Shown here: one piece after another, positions 1-5,386 of the stretch
Layout of the letters: every line of letters starts with the position of its first letter
How positions within the stretch are numbered: position 1 is the first letter of the stretch
From: an uncultured Bacillota bacterium
Lineage (GTDB): Bacteria > Bacillota > Clostridia > Peptostreptococcales > Anaerovoracaceae
Assembly (NCBI GenBank): GCA_902465215.1
Contig: CABQMM010000043.1
Span: 1-8,189, forward strand
Length of the DNA: 8,189 nucleotides
Direction: 5' to 3'
Notes under the pieces: model-generated
The model's database searches: none
What the model saw: only the letters and a program-made list of their open reading frames with translations
What the model was told of the DNA's origin: nothing
Made by a program: the position numbers and the translations under genes

Positions 1-1002
1 ACAGCAATTCAGGAATTGATTTCGGCAAATTCACCGTCGGTGATTCTTGGGAGCTACGGAGAAACGCTGACATTGATTGCAGGAAAATACGCGAAAGCAA
101 ATAATATTCCGGCGATTACAATTTCAAGCACGAATCCGCTTGTTACGACGAATAACGAATACTATTTCAGTGCGACTTATTCGGAGGCAAGACAGGGAGA
201 CGCTTTGGCGGATTTTGCCTATACATCGCAAAAACTCGAAAAGGTTGCTGCAGTAAAAGCAGACTCTGACGATTCTGCGACAGCGACAATCAAGCGTTTT
301 ACGAACCGCTTTAAGAACCTGACGGGAAACACGAGCGGAGTTGTAGGCAATCTTACGCTTCCAAAGGATTCTTCTGACTACAGTTCGGTTATCGAAGCAC
401 TTCAAAATTCCGGCGCACAGGCAGTCTTTCTGGCAGTGACGCCATCGACTGCGACTGATTTCATGAAGCAGGCTAAAGATGCAGGGCTTACGAACATTCT
501 GTACTTAGGAACAAGAGCGTGGAACGATAGTGATTTCATTAAATTCGTGCAGAAAAACCCACAGTTTGAAGTAGCGTTCCCGACTGAGCAGGGACAGAAT
601 ACGGAAACTGCAACTTCCGAAACCTTCCTTAGTGCGTATAAGTCGCTTTACGGGGACAGTGCAGAGCCTTCTGAAAGAACTGCGGTTGCTTTTGACGCGT
701 ATTGTTTGGCTTTAGATGCAATCGAAAGAGCTTATGCAGAGGTTCAGGCAGAAGACCCGGATAAGATTATTTCAAATGCTGCGACGGAAGCAGAAGGAAG
801 AGCTGCAAAGGAAGCGTGGCAGACAGCAATGGACACAGGCATTCCGACAGGCACGCAGATTCGCAAAGCACTCAGCGAAACAACAAACTTTCAGGGTGCT
901 TCCGGCGTGATTAACTATGCAGGAAAAAACGAAGCGACCAAGTCCATTACCATCAGCCACTATAAAGTCGGAAATGAAATGGCAGCTTATACGGTTGAAT
1001 AA
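1..1002 (+). CDS. Branched-chain amino acid type ABC transporter substrate-binding protein (5' end missing)
   Basis: This is the C-terminal part of an extracytoplasmic solute-binding protein of the LivJ/Peripla_BP_6 class, which captures amino acids (typically Leu/Ile/Val, sometimes other small ligands) outside the membrane and hands them to an ABC permease. The frame is open from base 1, so the TTG at 16 is read as an internal Leu codon and not a start. 333 residues are visible against roughly 380-400 for the family, so the signal peptide and the first beta-alpha units lie upstream. Family-like stretches are the ligand-loop region with SSTNPLVT (about residues 42-49), the EYYFSATYSEARQGDALADF segment, and the second-lobe segment ending in VIEALQNSGAQAVFLAV. 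A charged, Ala/Glu-rich insert (about residues 253-285) precedes the conserved TQIRKALSETTNFQGASGVI segment near the C terminus. The gene ends 60 nt before the next gene without a visible terminator. Ligand specificity cannot be read from the sequence. No permease or ATPase gene follows, so any liv partners would be upstream or elsewhere. Confidence 0.88.
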   Translation, partial: TAIQELISANSPSVILGSYGETLTLIAGKYAKANNIPAITISSTNPLVTTNNEYYFSATYSEARQGDALADFAYTSQKLEKVAAVKADSDDSATATIKRFTNRFKNLTGNTSGVVGNLTLPKDSSDYSSVIEALQNSGAQAVFLAVTPSTATDFMKQAKDAGLTNILYLGTRAWNDSDFIKFVQKNPQFEVAFPTEQGQNTETATSETFLSAYKSLYGDSAEPSERTAVAFDAYCLALDAIERAYAEVQAEDPDKIISNAATEAEGRAAKEAWQTAMDTGIPTGTQIRKALSETTNFQGASGVINYAGKNEATKSITISHYKVGNEMAAYTVE

Positions 1003-1022
1003 TTTTTAAAATGTGATAAAAT
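995..1022 (+). promoter_or_regulatory. Predicted sigma-A promoter for the nfu-dipeptidase unit
   Basis: TTGAAT (995-1000) overlaps the stop codon of the upstream gene. After a 16-nt AT-rich spacer comes TAAAAT (1017-1022), preceded by TGA (1014-1016), which forms an extended -10 motif. The -35 matches the consensus at 4 of 6 positions and the -10 at 5 of 6. A start near 1029 would give a leader of about 35 nt. This is a motif match only; the region is AT-rich, so chance matches are possible. Confidence 0.45.
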
Positions 1023-1045
1023 ACTATATACACTACAGAAAAAAC

Positions 1046-1052
1046 GAAAGGA
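1046..1052 (+). promoter_or_regulatory. Ribosome binding site of the nfu gene
   Basis: GAAAGGA ends 10 nt before the ATG at 1063 and supports that start. It lies in the short leader following the predicted promoter. Confidence 0.6.
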
Positions 1053-1062
1053 TATATAAAAT

Positions 1063-1284
1063 ATGGAACAGAAAATTCAAGATGCAATTGCACAGATCAG
1101 ACCTTTCCTTCAGAGAGACGGAGGAGACGTAGAATTCGTTGAATTGACAGAAGACAATGTTGTAAAGGTAAGACTGCAGGGACACTGCGCAGGATGTCCG
1201 GGCGCACAGATGACCCTGAAAGCAGTAATCGAAAGAATTATTAAGGAAAGCTATCCTGAAATTAAGGGAGTAGAAGCTGTATAA
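1063..1284 (+). CDS. NifU C-terminal domain (Nfu-type) Fe-S cluster scaffold/carrier protein
   Basis: This 73-residue protein consists of a single NifU C-terminal (Nfu) domain. Such proteins bind a labile 4Fe-4S cluster, usually between two subunits, and deliver it to target enzymes in the cytoplasm. The two cluster ligands are visible as Cys42 and Cys45 in GHCAGCPGA. The family-typical RPFLQRDGGDVEFVE segment is at residues 13-27, and the C-terminal helix ends in a VIERIIKESYPEIKGVEAV pattern. The length is as expected for stand-alone Nfu proteins of Firmicutes (B. subtilis YutI type); there is no IscU-like N-terminal domain or A-type domain. The ATG has a good ribosome binding site, and its stop lies 2 nt before the dipeptidase start, so the two genes are probably cotranscribed. 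Which apoproteins it serves cannot be inferred from the neighbours. Confidence 0.9.
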   Translation: MEQKIQDAIAQIRPFLQRDGGDVEFVELTEDNVVKVRLQGHCAGCPGAQMTLKAVIERIIKESYPEIKGVEAV

Positions 1285-1286
1285 AG

Positions 1287-2774
1287 ATGGATTACGAAAA
1301 ATTTCTCGAACAGAATAAAGACGAAATGATTGCCTCGCTCCAATCGGTAATTCGCTGCAACAGCGAGCAGACAGACGCTGTGCGGACTGCAGACGGCGAG
1401 GTATATCCATTCGGCGAAGGCGTTCAGAAAGCTTTTGAAACTTTTCTCAAAATCGCGGAAGAAATGGGCTTTGTTACCTATAATGCTGACAACTATGGCG
1501 GTCATGTTGACTTCGTAGGGACAGGCAGACCCGTGAAGAATGAGGAAGGAGAAATCGTAAATTATGAAAAGCCCAAGGTTCTCGGTATCCTTGGGCATCT
1601 TGACGTTGTTCCGGCAGGCGGCGGCTGGGATTTCGATCCATATGGTGCAAACATGGCAGAAGGAAAAATCTACGGAAGAGGCACGACCGATGATAAAGGT
1701 CCGATGGTTTCCTGCCTGTATGCGATGAAAGCCTTAAAAGACGCCGGACACAAACCGCAGGCGACGATTCGTCTCATTATCGGTCTTGACGAAGAGACGA
1801 ACTGGAAAGGCATGGACTACTATTTCAGCAAGGCTGCGAAGCCGGATTTCGGATTTACGCCGGACGGGGATTTTCCTGTCATCAATGGAGAAAAGGGAAT
1901 TTTGGTGTTCGAGCTTGCGAAGAAGTTTTCACAGACGCATGTGAAAGGACTCGAACTGCGCTCTCTTTCGGGCGGTGCTGCGGCAAACAGCGTAGCGGAT
2001 TCCTGCCGCGTGGTCGTGCGTAATCAGAATGCGGGCGAAGCACCGTATGTGAAAATCCGGGAGGAAATTACGAAGTTCCGCGAAGAAACAGGGTATAAGA
2101 TTCATGCGAAAGGAATCGGAAAATCCTTAGAAATTACGACAAGCGGAATCAGCGCTCACGGTGCGAAGCCGGAAGCAGGATTAAATGCGGTTTCCATTAT
2201 GATGGAGTTCTTAGGCAGACTGAATTTCGTCAATGAGGATCACAACGATTTTATCGACTTCTATAACCGCTATATCGGCTTCTGCCTTGATGGCGAGCAT
2301 CTGGGAATTGACTTCAGCGACGAGGTTTCGGGCGGACTTGTCTTTAATGTCGGCATTGCTGAAATGAACGAGAAAGCCGGAAAACTGACAATCAATGTGC
2401 GCTACCCGGTTACGCTTGAACATGAAAAAATTTACGAGACGATGGCAGAAACTTTGGAGCGCTACAACATCGGACTGATTAAAATAAAACATCAGGAACC
2501 GATATTCATGGATACGGACAGCCCGATGATTCGGCTGCTCATGGATATTTACCGCAAGCATACCGGAGATACAGTCTCGCAGCCTCTCGTAATCGGAGGC
2601 GGCACCTATGCGAGGGCGGCAGAAGGCATCGTTGCCTACGGAGCGCAGTTTCCGGGCGATGAGGATCTGATGCACCAGAAAAACGAAGCGTTGAGCCTTC
2701 AGAGGCTCGAACAAATGACAAAAATTTATGCGGAAGCTATTTACAAACTCTCTTCGGAGGACTATAATAGTTAG
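1287..2774 (+). CDS. pepV: M20 family PepV/Sapep-type metal-dependent dipeptidase
   Basis: This 495-residue protein is a cytoplasmic metallo-dipeptidase that cleaves dipeptides (PepV: broad, including beta-Ala dipeptides) in peptide utilisation. All catalytic elements of the M20 family are visible. These are the HLD motif (metal His104, catalytic Asp106), GRGTTDDKGP with bridging Asp135, the EE pair in GLDEETNW (catalytic Glu169, metal Glu170), PDGDFP with metal Asp193, and MHQKNE with the last metal ligand His463. The lid/dimerisation-like middle domain (about 200-400) includes SGISAHGAKPEAG (287-299), and GGGTYARA (437-444) lies close to the active site. The length is somewhat above that of PepV (about 470) and within the PepV/Sapep group. 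The ATG is 2 nt after the nfu stop. The nearest Shine-Dalgarno-like run, AAGGGAG at 1264-1270, is 16 nt away, so translation probably depends on coupling to nfu. Family assignment is strong; exact dipeptide preference is unknown. Confidence 0.92.
   Translation: MDYEKFLEQNKDEMIASLQSVIRCNSEQTDAVRTADGEVYPFGEGVQKAFETFLKIAEEMGFVTYNADNYGGHVDFVGTGRPVKNEEGEIVNYEKPKVLGILGHLDVVPAGGGWDFDPYGANMAEGKIYGRGTTDDKGPMVSCLYAMKALKDAGHKPQATIRLIIGLDEETNWKGMDYYFSKAAKPDFGFTPDGDFPVINGEKGILVFELAKKFSQTHVKGLELRSLSGGAAANSVADSCRVVVRNQNAGEAPYVKIREEITKFREETGYKIHAKGIGKSLEITTSGISAHGAKPEAGLNAVSIMMEFLGRLNFVNEDHNDFIDFYNRYIGFCLDGEHLGIDFSDEVSGGLVFNVGIAEMNEKAGKLTINVRYPVTLEHEKIYETMAETLERYNIGLIKIKHQEPIFMDTDSPMIRLLMDIYRKHTGDTVSQPLVIGGGTYARAAEGIVAYGAQFPGDEDLMHQKNEALSLQRLEQMTKIYAEAIYKLSSEDYNS
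2740..2768 (+). promoter_or_regulatory. Near-consensus sigma-A promoter inside the 3' end of the dipeptidase gene
   Basis: TTTACA (2740-2745, 5 of 6 matches to TTGACA), a spacer of exactly 17 nt, and a perfect TATAAT (2763-2768) lie just before the dipeptidase stop codon. Transcription would start near 2775, immediately after that stop, and give a leader that contains the entire FMN aptamer. Position and motif quality make this the likely promoter of the ribU unit. Confidence 0.7.
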
Positions 2775-2781
2775 CGTAAGT

Positions 2782-2797
2782 TTTCCCGAGAGGGAAA
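2782..2797 (+). other. Small hairpin at the 5' end of the riboswitch leader
   Basis: TTTCCC and GGGAAA form a perfect 6-bp stem closed by a GAGA (GNRA) loop. It is followed by TAAAACATA and has no T tract, so it is a poor intrinsic terminator for the dipeptidase transcript. It would lie at nucleotide 8 or so of the predicted ribU leader, where a 5' stem could protect the RNA. The role is inferred only. Confidence 0.4.
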
Positions 2798-2809
2798 TAA
2801 AACATAATC

Positions 2810-2920
2810 TGTTTCAGGGCGAGGTGAAATTCCTCACCGGCGGTAACAGTCCGCGAACGCCGAGAGGCGCCGAGCAGGTGGAATTCCTGCACCGACGGTA
2901 TAGTCCGGATGAGAGAAACA
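2810..2920 (+). ncRNA. FMN riboswitch (RFN element) aptamer
   Basis: The conserved RFN core is present in order. P1 pairs TGTTTC (2810-2815) with GAAACA (2915-2920). AGGGC leads into P2, GAGG (2821-2824) with CCTC (2832-2835), around the conserved TGAAATT loop. Next come ACCGGCGGT and AGTCCGCGA for P3. P4 is CGCC/GGCG (2858-2861 with 2866-2869) with a GAGA loop. P5 is GCAGG/CCTGC (2874-2878 with 2886-2890). ACCGACGGTATAGTCCGGATGAGAG closes P6 and the 3' core. It binds flavin mononucleotide and usually turns off riboflavin synthesis or uptake genes when FMN is plentiful. The next gene downstream is a RibU-type transporter, which fits. The P6 pair differs from the B. subtilis element but stays paired, as expected for a functional aptamer. 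Confidence 0.96.
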
Positions 2921-2935
2921 AAGGATGGCGTGATG

Positions 2936-2960
2936 ACTGCACGAAATATAGAGCTGCAGT
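2936..2960 (+). promoter_or_regulatory. Candidate alternative hairpin in the riboswitch expression platform
   Basis: ACTGCA (2936-2941) and TGCAGT (2955-2960) form a perfect 6-bp stem whose 13-nt loop contains GAAATATAGAGC (2943-2954). That loop sequence can instead pair with the right arm and tail of the downstream hairpin: AGAGC (2950-2954) with GCTCT (3013-3017), and GAAAT (2943-2947) with ATTTC (3022-3026). This could be the antiterminator strand. The pairing is by eye and has an internal loop, so it is tentative. Confidence 0.35.
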
Positions 2961-2991
2961 TTGAAACGCGAAATTCGTATGTTGCTTTTTT

Positions 2992-3025
2992 GAGCCTTGA
3001 TTCTGTATCAAGGCTCTCGTTATTT
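2992..3025 (+). terminator. Probable riboswitch-controlled intrinsic terminator
   Basis: GAGCCTTGAT (2992-3001) and ATCAAGGCTC (3007-3016) form a perfect 10-bp stem with a TCTGT loop. The tail TCGTTATTT is T-rich but interrupted, so termination may be partial. Its position, 71 nt after the aptamer and 84 nt before the ribU start, is typical for the expression platform of an FMN riboswitch that acts at the level of transcription. Confidence 0.6.
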
Positions 3026-3092
3026 CAACCTGACAGATTCCAAATTACAGCTTAGGAAGCGCTTCTTCCGGGTGAAGGGCGCGAAAACAGAA

Positions 3093-3100
3093 AGAGAGGA
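3093..3100 (+). promoter_or_regulatory. Ribosome binding site of ribU
   Basis: AGAGAGGA ends 9 nt before the ATG at 3110 and fixes the start. It is flanked by ACAG (3087-3090) and CTGT (3102-3105), which could form a weak 4-bp stem around it. GAGAG (3094-3098) is also complementary to CTCTC at 3014-3018 at the foot of the terminator hairpin. Confidence 0.6.
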
Positions 3101-3109
3101 ACTGTAGAA

Positions 3110-3703
3110 ATGAGTAATCTTAACAATCAGAAAATGAAGTCGGACAGACTGGTAAAAATGGCAATGATGGCGGCGGTTGCATGCGTGCTTGGCTTTATTC
3201 GCTTCCCGCTGATCCCCGCAGTATCGTTTTTGACCTATGACCTTGCGGATATTCCGATTATCATCACAACTTTTGCATTCGGACCTGCGGCCGGAATGCT
3301 TGCGCTTACGGTAGTCAGCGCAATCCAGGCATTCCTTCTGGGAGGAGACAGCGTTTACGGCTTTATCATGCACATGATCGCTTCGGGCGCATTCCTGATG
3401 ATTGCCGGCTGCATATACAGAAAACATAAGACAAAGAAGATTGCAATTGCTTCGATGGCAGCGGCAACGATTGCGATGACGATTGTAATGGGCTTCGCGA
3501 ATTACTTCGTAACGCCGTTCTACTACGGAGGAGAAGCGATGCGTGCGACCGTTGTAAGCCTTATGCCTTTGATTCTTTTGTTCAATGTCATCAAGGGCGT
3601 TTTAAACTCGGCAGTCACCTTTGTTATCTATAAGAGAATTTCCGGCTTCCTGCATAAAGAAGGAATTCACACAAAGAAGAGCGAGGCTGTTATTCAGCGC
3701 TGA
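3110..3703 (+). CDS. ribU: ECF transporter S component for riboflavin, RibU-like
   Basis: This is the substrate-binding membrane subunit of an energy-coupling factor transporter that imports riboflavin, working with the shared EcfA/EcfA'/EcfT module (not in this window). The 197 residues contain about six hydrophobic helices, roughly at 15-33, 46-64, 64-78, 82-102, 110-132 and 150-175, as expected for S components. Visible family features are a TM1 AxxxA pattern (Ala18, Ala22) for docking on EcfT, then RFPLIPAVSFLTYDLADIP (31-49), GFANYFVTPFYYGG (128-141) and LLFNVIKGVLNS (157-168), all RibU-like. The FMN riboswitch directly upstream is independent support for riboflavin as substrate. The C-terminal tail is basic and probably cytoplasmic. 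The stop is only 4 nt before tsaE, and no terminator separates them. Confidence 0.93.
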   Translation: MSNLNNQKMKSDRLVKMAMMAAVACVLGFIRFPLIPAVSFLTYDLADIPIIITTFAFGPAAGMLALTVVSAIQAFLLGGDSVYGFIMHMIASGAFLMIAGCIYRKHKTKKIAIASMAAATIAMTIVMGFANYFVTPFYYGGEAMRATVVSLMPLILLFNVIKGVLNSAVTFVIYKRISGFLHKEGIHTKKSEAVIQR

Positions 3704-3707
3704 GAAT

Positions 3708-4136
3708 ATGGAAATAAAAAGAGAACTTATCATAAAAAATGAAAAAGAAACCGAAAGCTTCGGCAGAGCGCTGGCGGAAGAGCTCAAGGCGGGTGATGTG
3801 CTGGCACTTATTGGAGATTTAGGAACGGGAAAAACCGCTCTGACCCGATACATCGCAAAGGGCCTTGGCATAGACGAGCGGATTACAAGTCCGACCTTTA
3901 CGATTGTAAAGGAATATACGGAGGGGAGACTTCCACTGTATCATTTTGATGTATACAGAGTCAGCGACGAGGATGAGCTTTTTAATATCGGAATCGAAGA
4001 ATATTTCTTCGGCAGCGGCGTCTGCATCGTGGAGTGGGCGGATATGATTCTGGATATTCTGCCGGAAAACACGAAGTTTATCTATCTGGAGTACGGAAAG
4101 GACGAAGGAGAAAGGGTATATAAATGTACATTTTAG
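3708..4136 (+). CDS. tsaE: tRNA threonylcarbamoyladenosine (t6A) biosynthesis ATPase TsaE
   Basis: TsaE is the P-loop ATPase that binds the TsaB-TsaD heterodimer and is needed for repeated cycles of t6A37 formation on tRNA in the cytoplasm. The 142 residues match the usual length of about 140-155. Walker A is GDLGTGKT (36-43), followed by the family-specific SPTFTIVKEY (61-70), YHFDVYR (78-84) and VEWAD (108-112). The frame is open further upstream to an ATG at 3621, but that would lie inside ribU and add 29 unrelated residues, so the ATG at 3708 is chosen. Only a weak GAG precedes this start, 4 nt after the ribU stop, so translation is probably by coupling or reinitiation from ribU. The 3' end overlaps tsaB by 13 nt. 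B. subtilis YdiB is the counterpart. Confidence 0.94.
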   Translation: MEIKRELIIKNEKETESFGRALAEELKAGDVLALIGDLGTGKTALTRYIAKGLGIDERITSPTFTIVKEYTEGRLPLYHFDVYRVSDEDELFNIGIEEYFFGSGVCIVEWADMILDILPENTKFIYLEYGKDEGERVYKCTF

Positions 4137-4879
4137 CCATTGAAACCACGGGAAAAGAAGGCTCGACCGCGCTTCTTTCATGCGAAGAAAACGGACAAAA
4201 TTCCGTAATCATCGGCGAGAAGAAAATAACCGGGCAGATGAGTCATCTGAAAGAACTGATTCCGTCTGTGGATGTACTGCTGAAAGAAGCAGGAGTGTCC
4301 AAGAATGAAATAGACTATATCGCGCCTTCCGTGGGGCCGGGCTCCTTCACAGGAATCCGAATCGGCGTGTCAACGGCAAGAGCCTTATCACAGGCTTTGG
4401 GACTTGAGAAGGCCGTCCGTGTGCCGACCCTCAGTGCTTTTCTGTATAAGGAAGAAGCACAGAAGGCGAAGGCTGAGGGCAGTGTCTGCTGCGCGATTCT
4501 CAACGCCAGACGCGGACAGGTCTACGGAACGGTTGACGGATTTCTTGCAGACGGACCGTATATGCTGACCGATGTTCTGGATATTGTGAAAACCCGCGTA
4601 TTTACAGAAAACAAGAGCGTTTTGTTCTTCGGAGACGGAATCGACGCTTATGAAAAAGAAATAACTGAGGCGCTTAGCGGGCTTGGAACTTACGCCTTTG
4701 CGGAAGAAACCGTGCGGTATCAGGACGCGAAGTCCGCGGCCCTCTTTGCGGCGGTGAACATGGAAGAAAACCTTGTCGGCATCGCGGAGCTTCTTCCGGA
4801 TTATATGCGGATAGCGGAAGCGGAGCAGAAGCTGGCGGCAGGCGAGCTTCCGATTTGCAAAGGCCCGACGCAGGAATAA
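4124..4879 (+). CDS. tsaB: t6A biosynthesis protein TsaB
   Basis: TsaB is a catalytically inactive paralogue of TsaD with an ASKHA fold. It forms the heterodimer with TsaD that transfers the threonylcarbamoyl group to A37 of tRNA. The 251 residues are slightly longer than the usual 220-240. Typical elements are the start MYILAIETTG (1-10), the signature GPGSFTGIRIG (71-81) followed by STARALSQ, NARRGQVY (127-134; this site is usually DAR, here Asn), and the C-terminal PDYMRIAEAE (225-234). The start ATG lies within the end of tsaE. AAGGAG (4105-4110) and AAAGGG (4111-4116) are within Shine-Dalgarno distance. The overlap suggests coupled synthesis of TsaE and TsaB. The last residues (about 235-251) extend past the conserved motif and run into a short tandem repeat at the stop codon. 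The B. subtilis counterpart is YdiC. Confidence 0.94.
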   Translation: MYILAIETTGKEGSTALLSCEENGQNSVIIGEKKITGQMSHLKELIPSVDVLLKEAGVSKNEIDYIAPSVGPGSFTGIRIGVSTARALSQALGLEKAVRVPTLSAFLYKEEAQKAKAEGSVCCAILNARRGQVYGTVDGFLADGPYMLTDVLDIVKTRVFTENKSVLFFGDGIDAYEKEITEALSGLGTYAFAEETVRYQDAKSAALFAAVNMEENLVGIAELLPDYMRIAEAEQKLAAGELPICKGPTQE

Positions 4880-4910
4880 CGGGAATAACGGGCATAACGG
4901 GAATAAACGA
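4875..4910 (+). repeat. Tandem 9-bp repeat across the tsaB stop codon
   Basis: The unit AATAACGGG occurs at 4875-4883 and 4884-4892, then as CATAACGGG at 4893-4901, and decays as AATAAACGA at 4902-4910. The period is a multiple of three, so each unit places another in-frame TAA after the tsaB stop. It fills much of the 48-nt gap before rimI. It probably arose by slippage, and a regulatory role is not evident. Confidence 0.8.
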
Positions 4911-4927
4911 GAGGATAGGGGCAGGCT

Positions 4928-5386
4928 ATGGAAAGAGGCGGAGAGCTGATTGTCAGAGCGGCGCAGGAAGCGGATATCGCGGCGATTGAGGAACTGGAGA
5001 AGGTCTGCTTTGCCTCACCGTGGAGCTATGAATCGCTCTATCACGATATTATGGAAAATAAACTGGCACTTTACATAGTCGCGGAGTCAGATGGAAAGCT
5101 CTGCGGCTATGTCGGCGTCTGGAAGATTTTAGACGAGGGGCATATTACCAATGTTGCCGTGGCGCCGAAATACCGGCGAATGCACATCGCGAGCGCAATC
5201 CTTTCGGTTTTGATGGAAGTTGGCAGAGAGAACGGCATAAGCCGTTATACGCTGGAAGTGCGCAGCGGCAACGAGCCGGCGAAGGCTTTGTACAGGGATT
5301 TCGGCTTTGAAGAAGCGGGCGTTCGCAAAGGCTACTATGAAGATAACGGCGAAGATGCAATCATCATGTGGAAGGAAGAGGAATGA
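4928..5386 (+). CDS. rimI: Ribosomal protein S18-alanine N-acetyltransferase RimI (GNAT family)
   Basis: This is a GNAT acetyltransferase that uses acetyl-CoA to acetylate a protein N terminus, classically Ala1 of ribosomal protein S18. The 152 residues fit the family (E. coli RimI is 148). Visible elements are the substrate loop VCFASPWSYESL (26-37), strand 4 HITNVAVAPKYRR (72-84), and the strand-5 segment TLEVRSGNEPAKALYRDFGF (108-127). The latter contains Glu110 and Tyr122, which align with the catalytic Glu103 and Tyr115 of E. coli RimI. The C-terminal GYYEDNGEDAIIM (135-147) is nearly identical in pattern to E. coli. In the acetyl-CoA loop the usual RxxGxG/A reads R83-R-M-H86-I-A88, so His replaces the conserved Gly. 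AGGGG before the ATG (4917-4921) supports the start. The gene lies between tsaB and tsaD, as ydiD does in B. subtilis, and overlaps tsaD by 4 nt. The true protein substrate in this organism is inferred. Confidence 0.9.
   Translation: MERGGELIVRAAQEADIAAIEELEKVCFASPWSYESLYHDIMENKLALYIVAESDGKLCGYVGVWKILDEGHITNVAVAPKYRRMHIASAILSVLMEVGRENGISRYTLEVRSGNEPAKALYRDFGFEEAGVRKGYYEDNGEDAIIMWKEEE

Noticed and set aside
1003..1045. Terminator between the substrate-binding protein gene and nfu
   Set aside because: The stretch is AT-rich but has no stable GC-containing stem followed by T residues; a promoter fits better.
2728..2964. 78-codon open frame on the + strand across the dipeptidase end and the leader
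   Set aside because: It runs through the FMN aptamer, begins inside pepV in another frame and has no protein-like character; the conserved RNA explains the sequence.
3402..3430. Possible internal promoter in ribU (TTGCCG, 17 nt, CATAAG)
   Set aside because: Each box matches at only 4 of 6 positions, no extended -10 is present, and it lies about 280 nt before tsaE; too weak to call.
3621..3707. Upstream in-frame ATG for tsaE giving a 171-residue protein
   Set aside because: The extra 29 codons overlap the ribU coding sequence out of frame and do not resemble TsaE. The ATG at 3708 gives the normal family length.
5368..5382. GTG start for tsaD five codons upstream
   Set aside because: The ATG at 5383 gives the typical N terminus and an ATGA overlap with rimI, with a purine-rich binding site just upstream.
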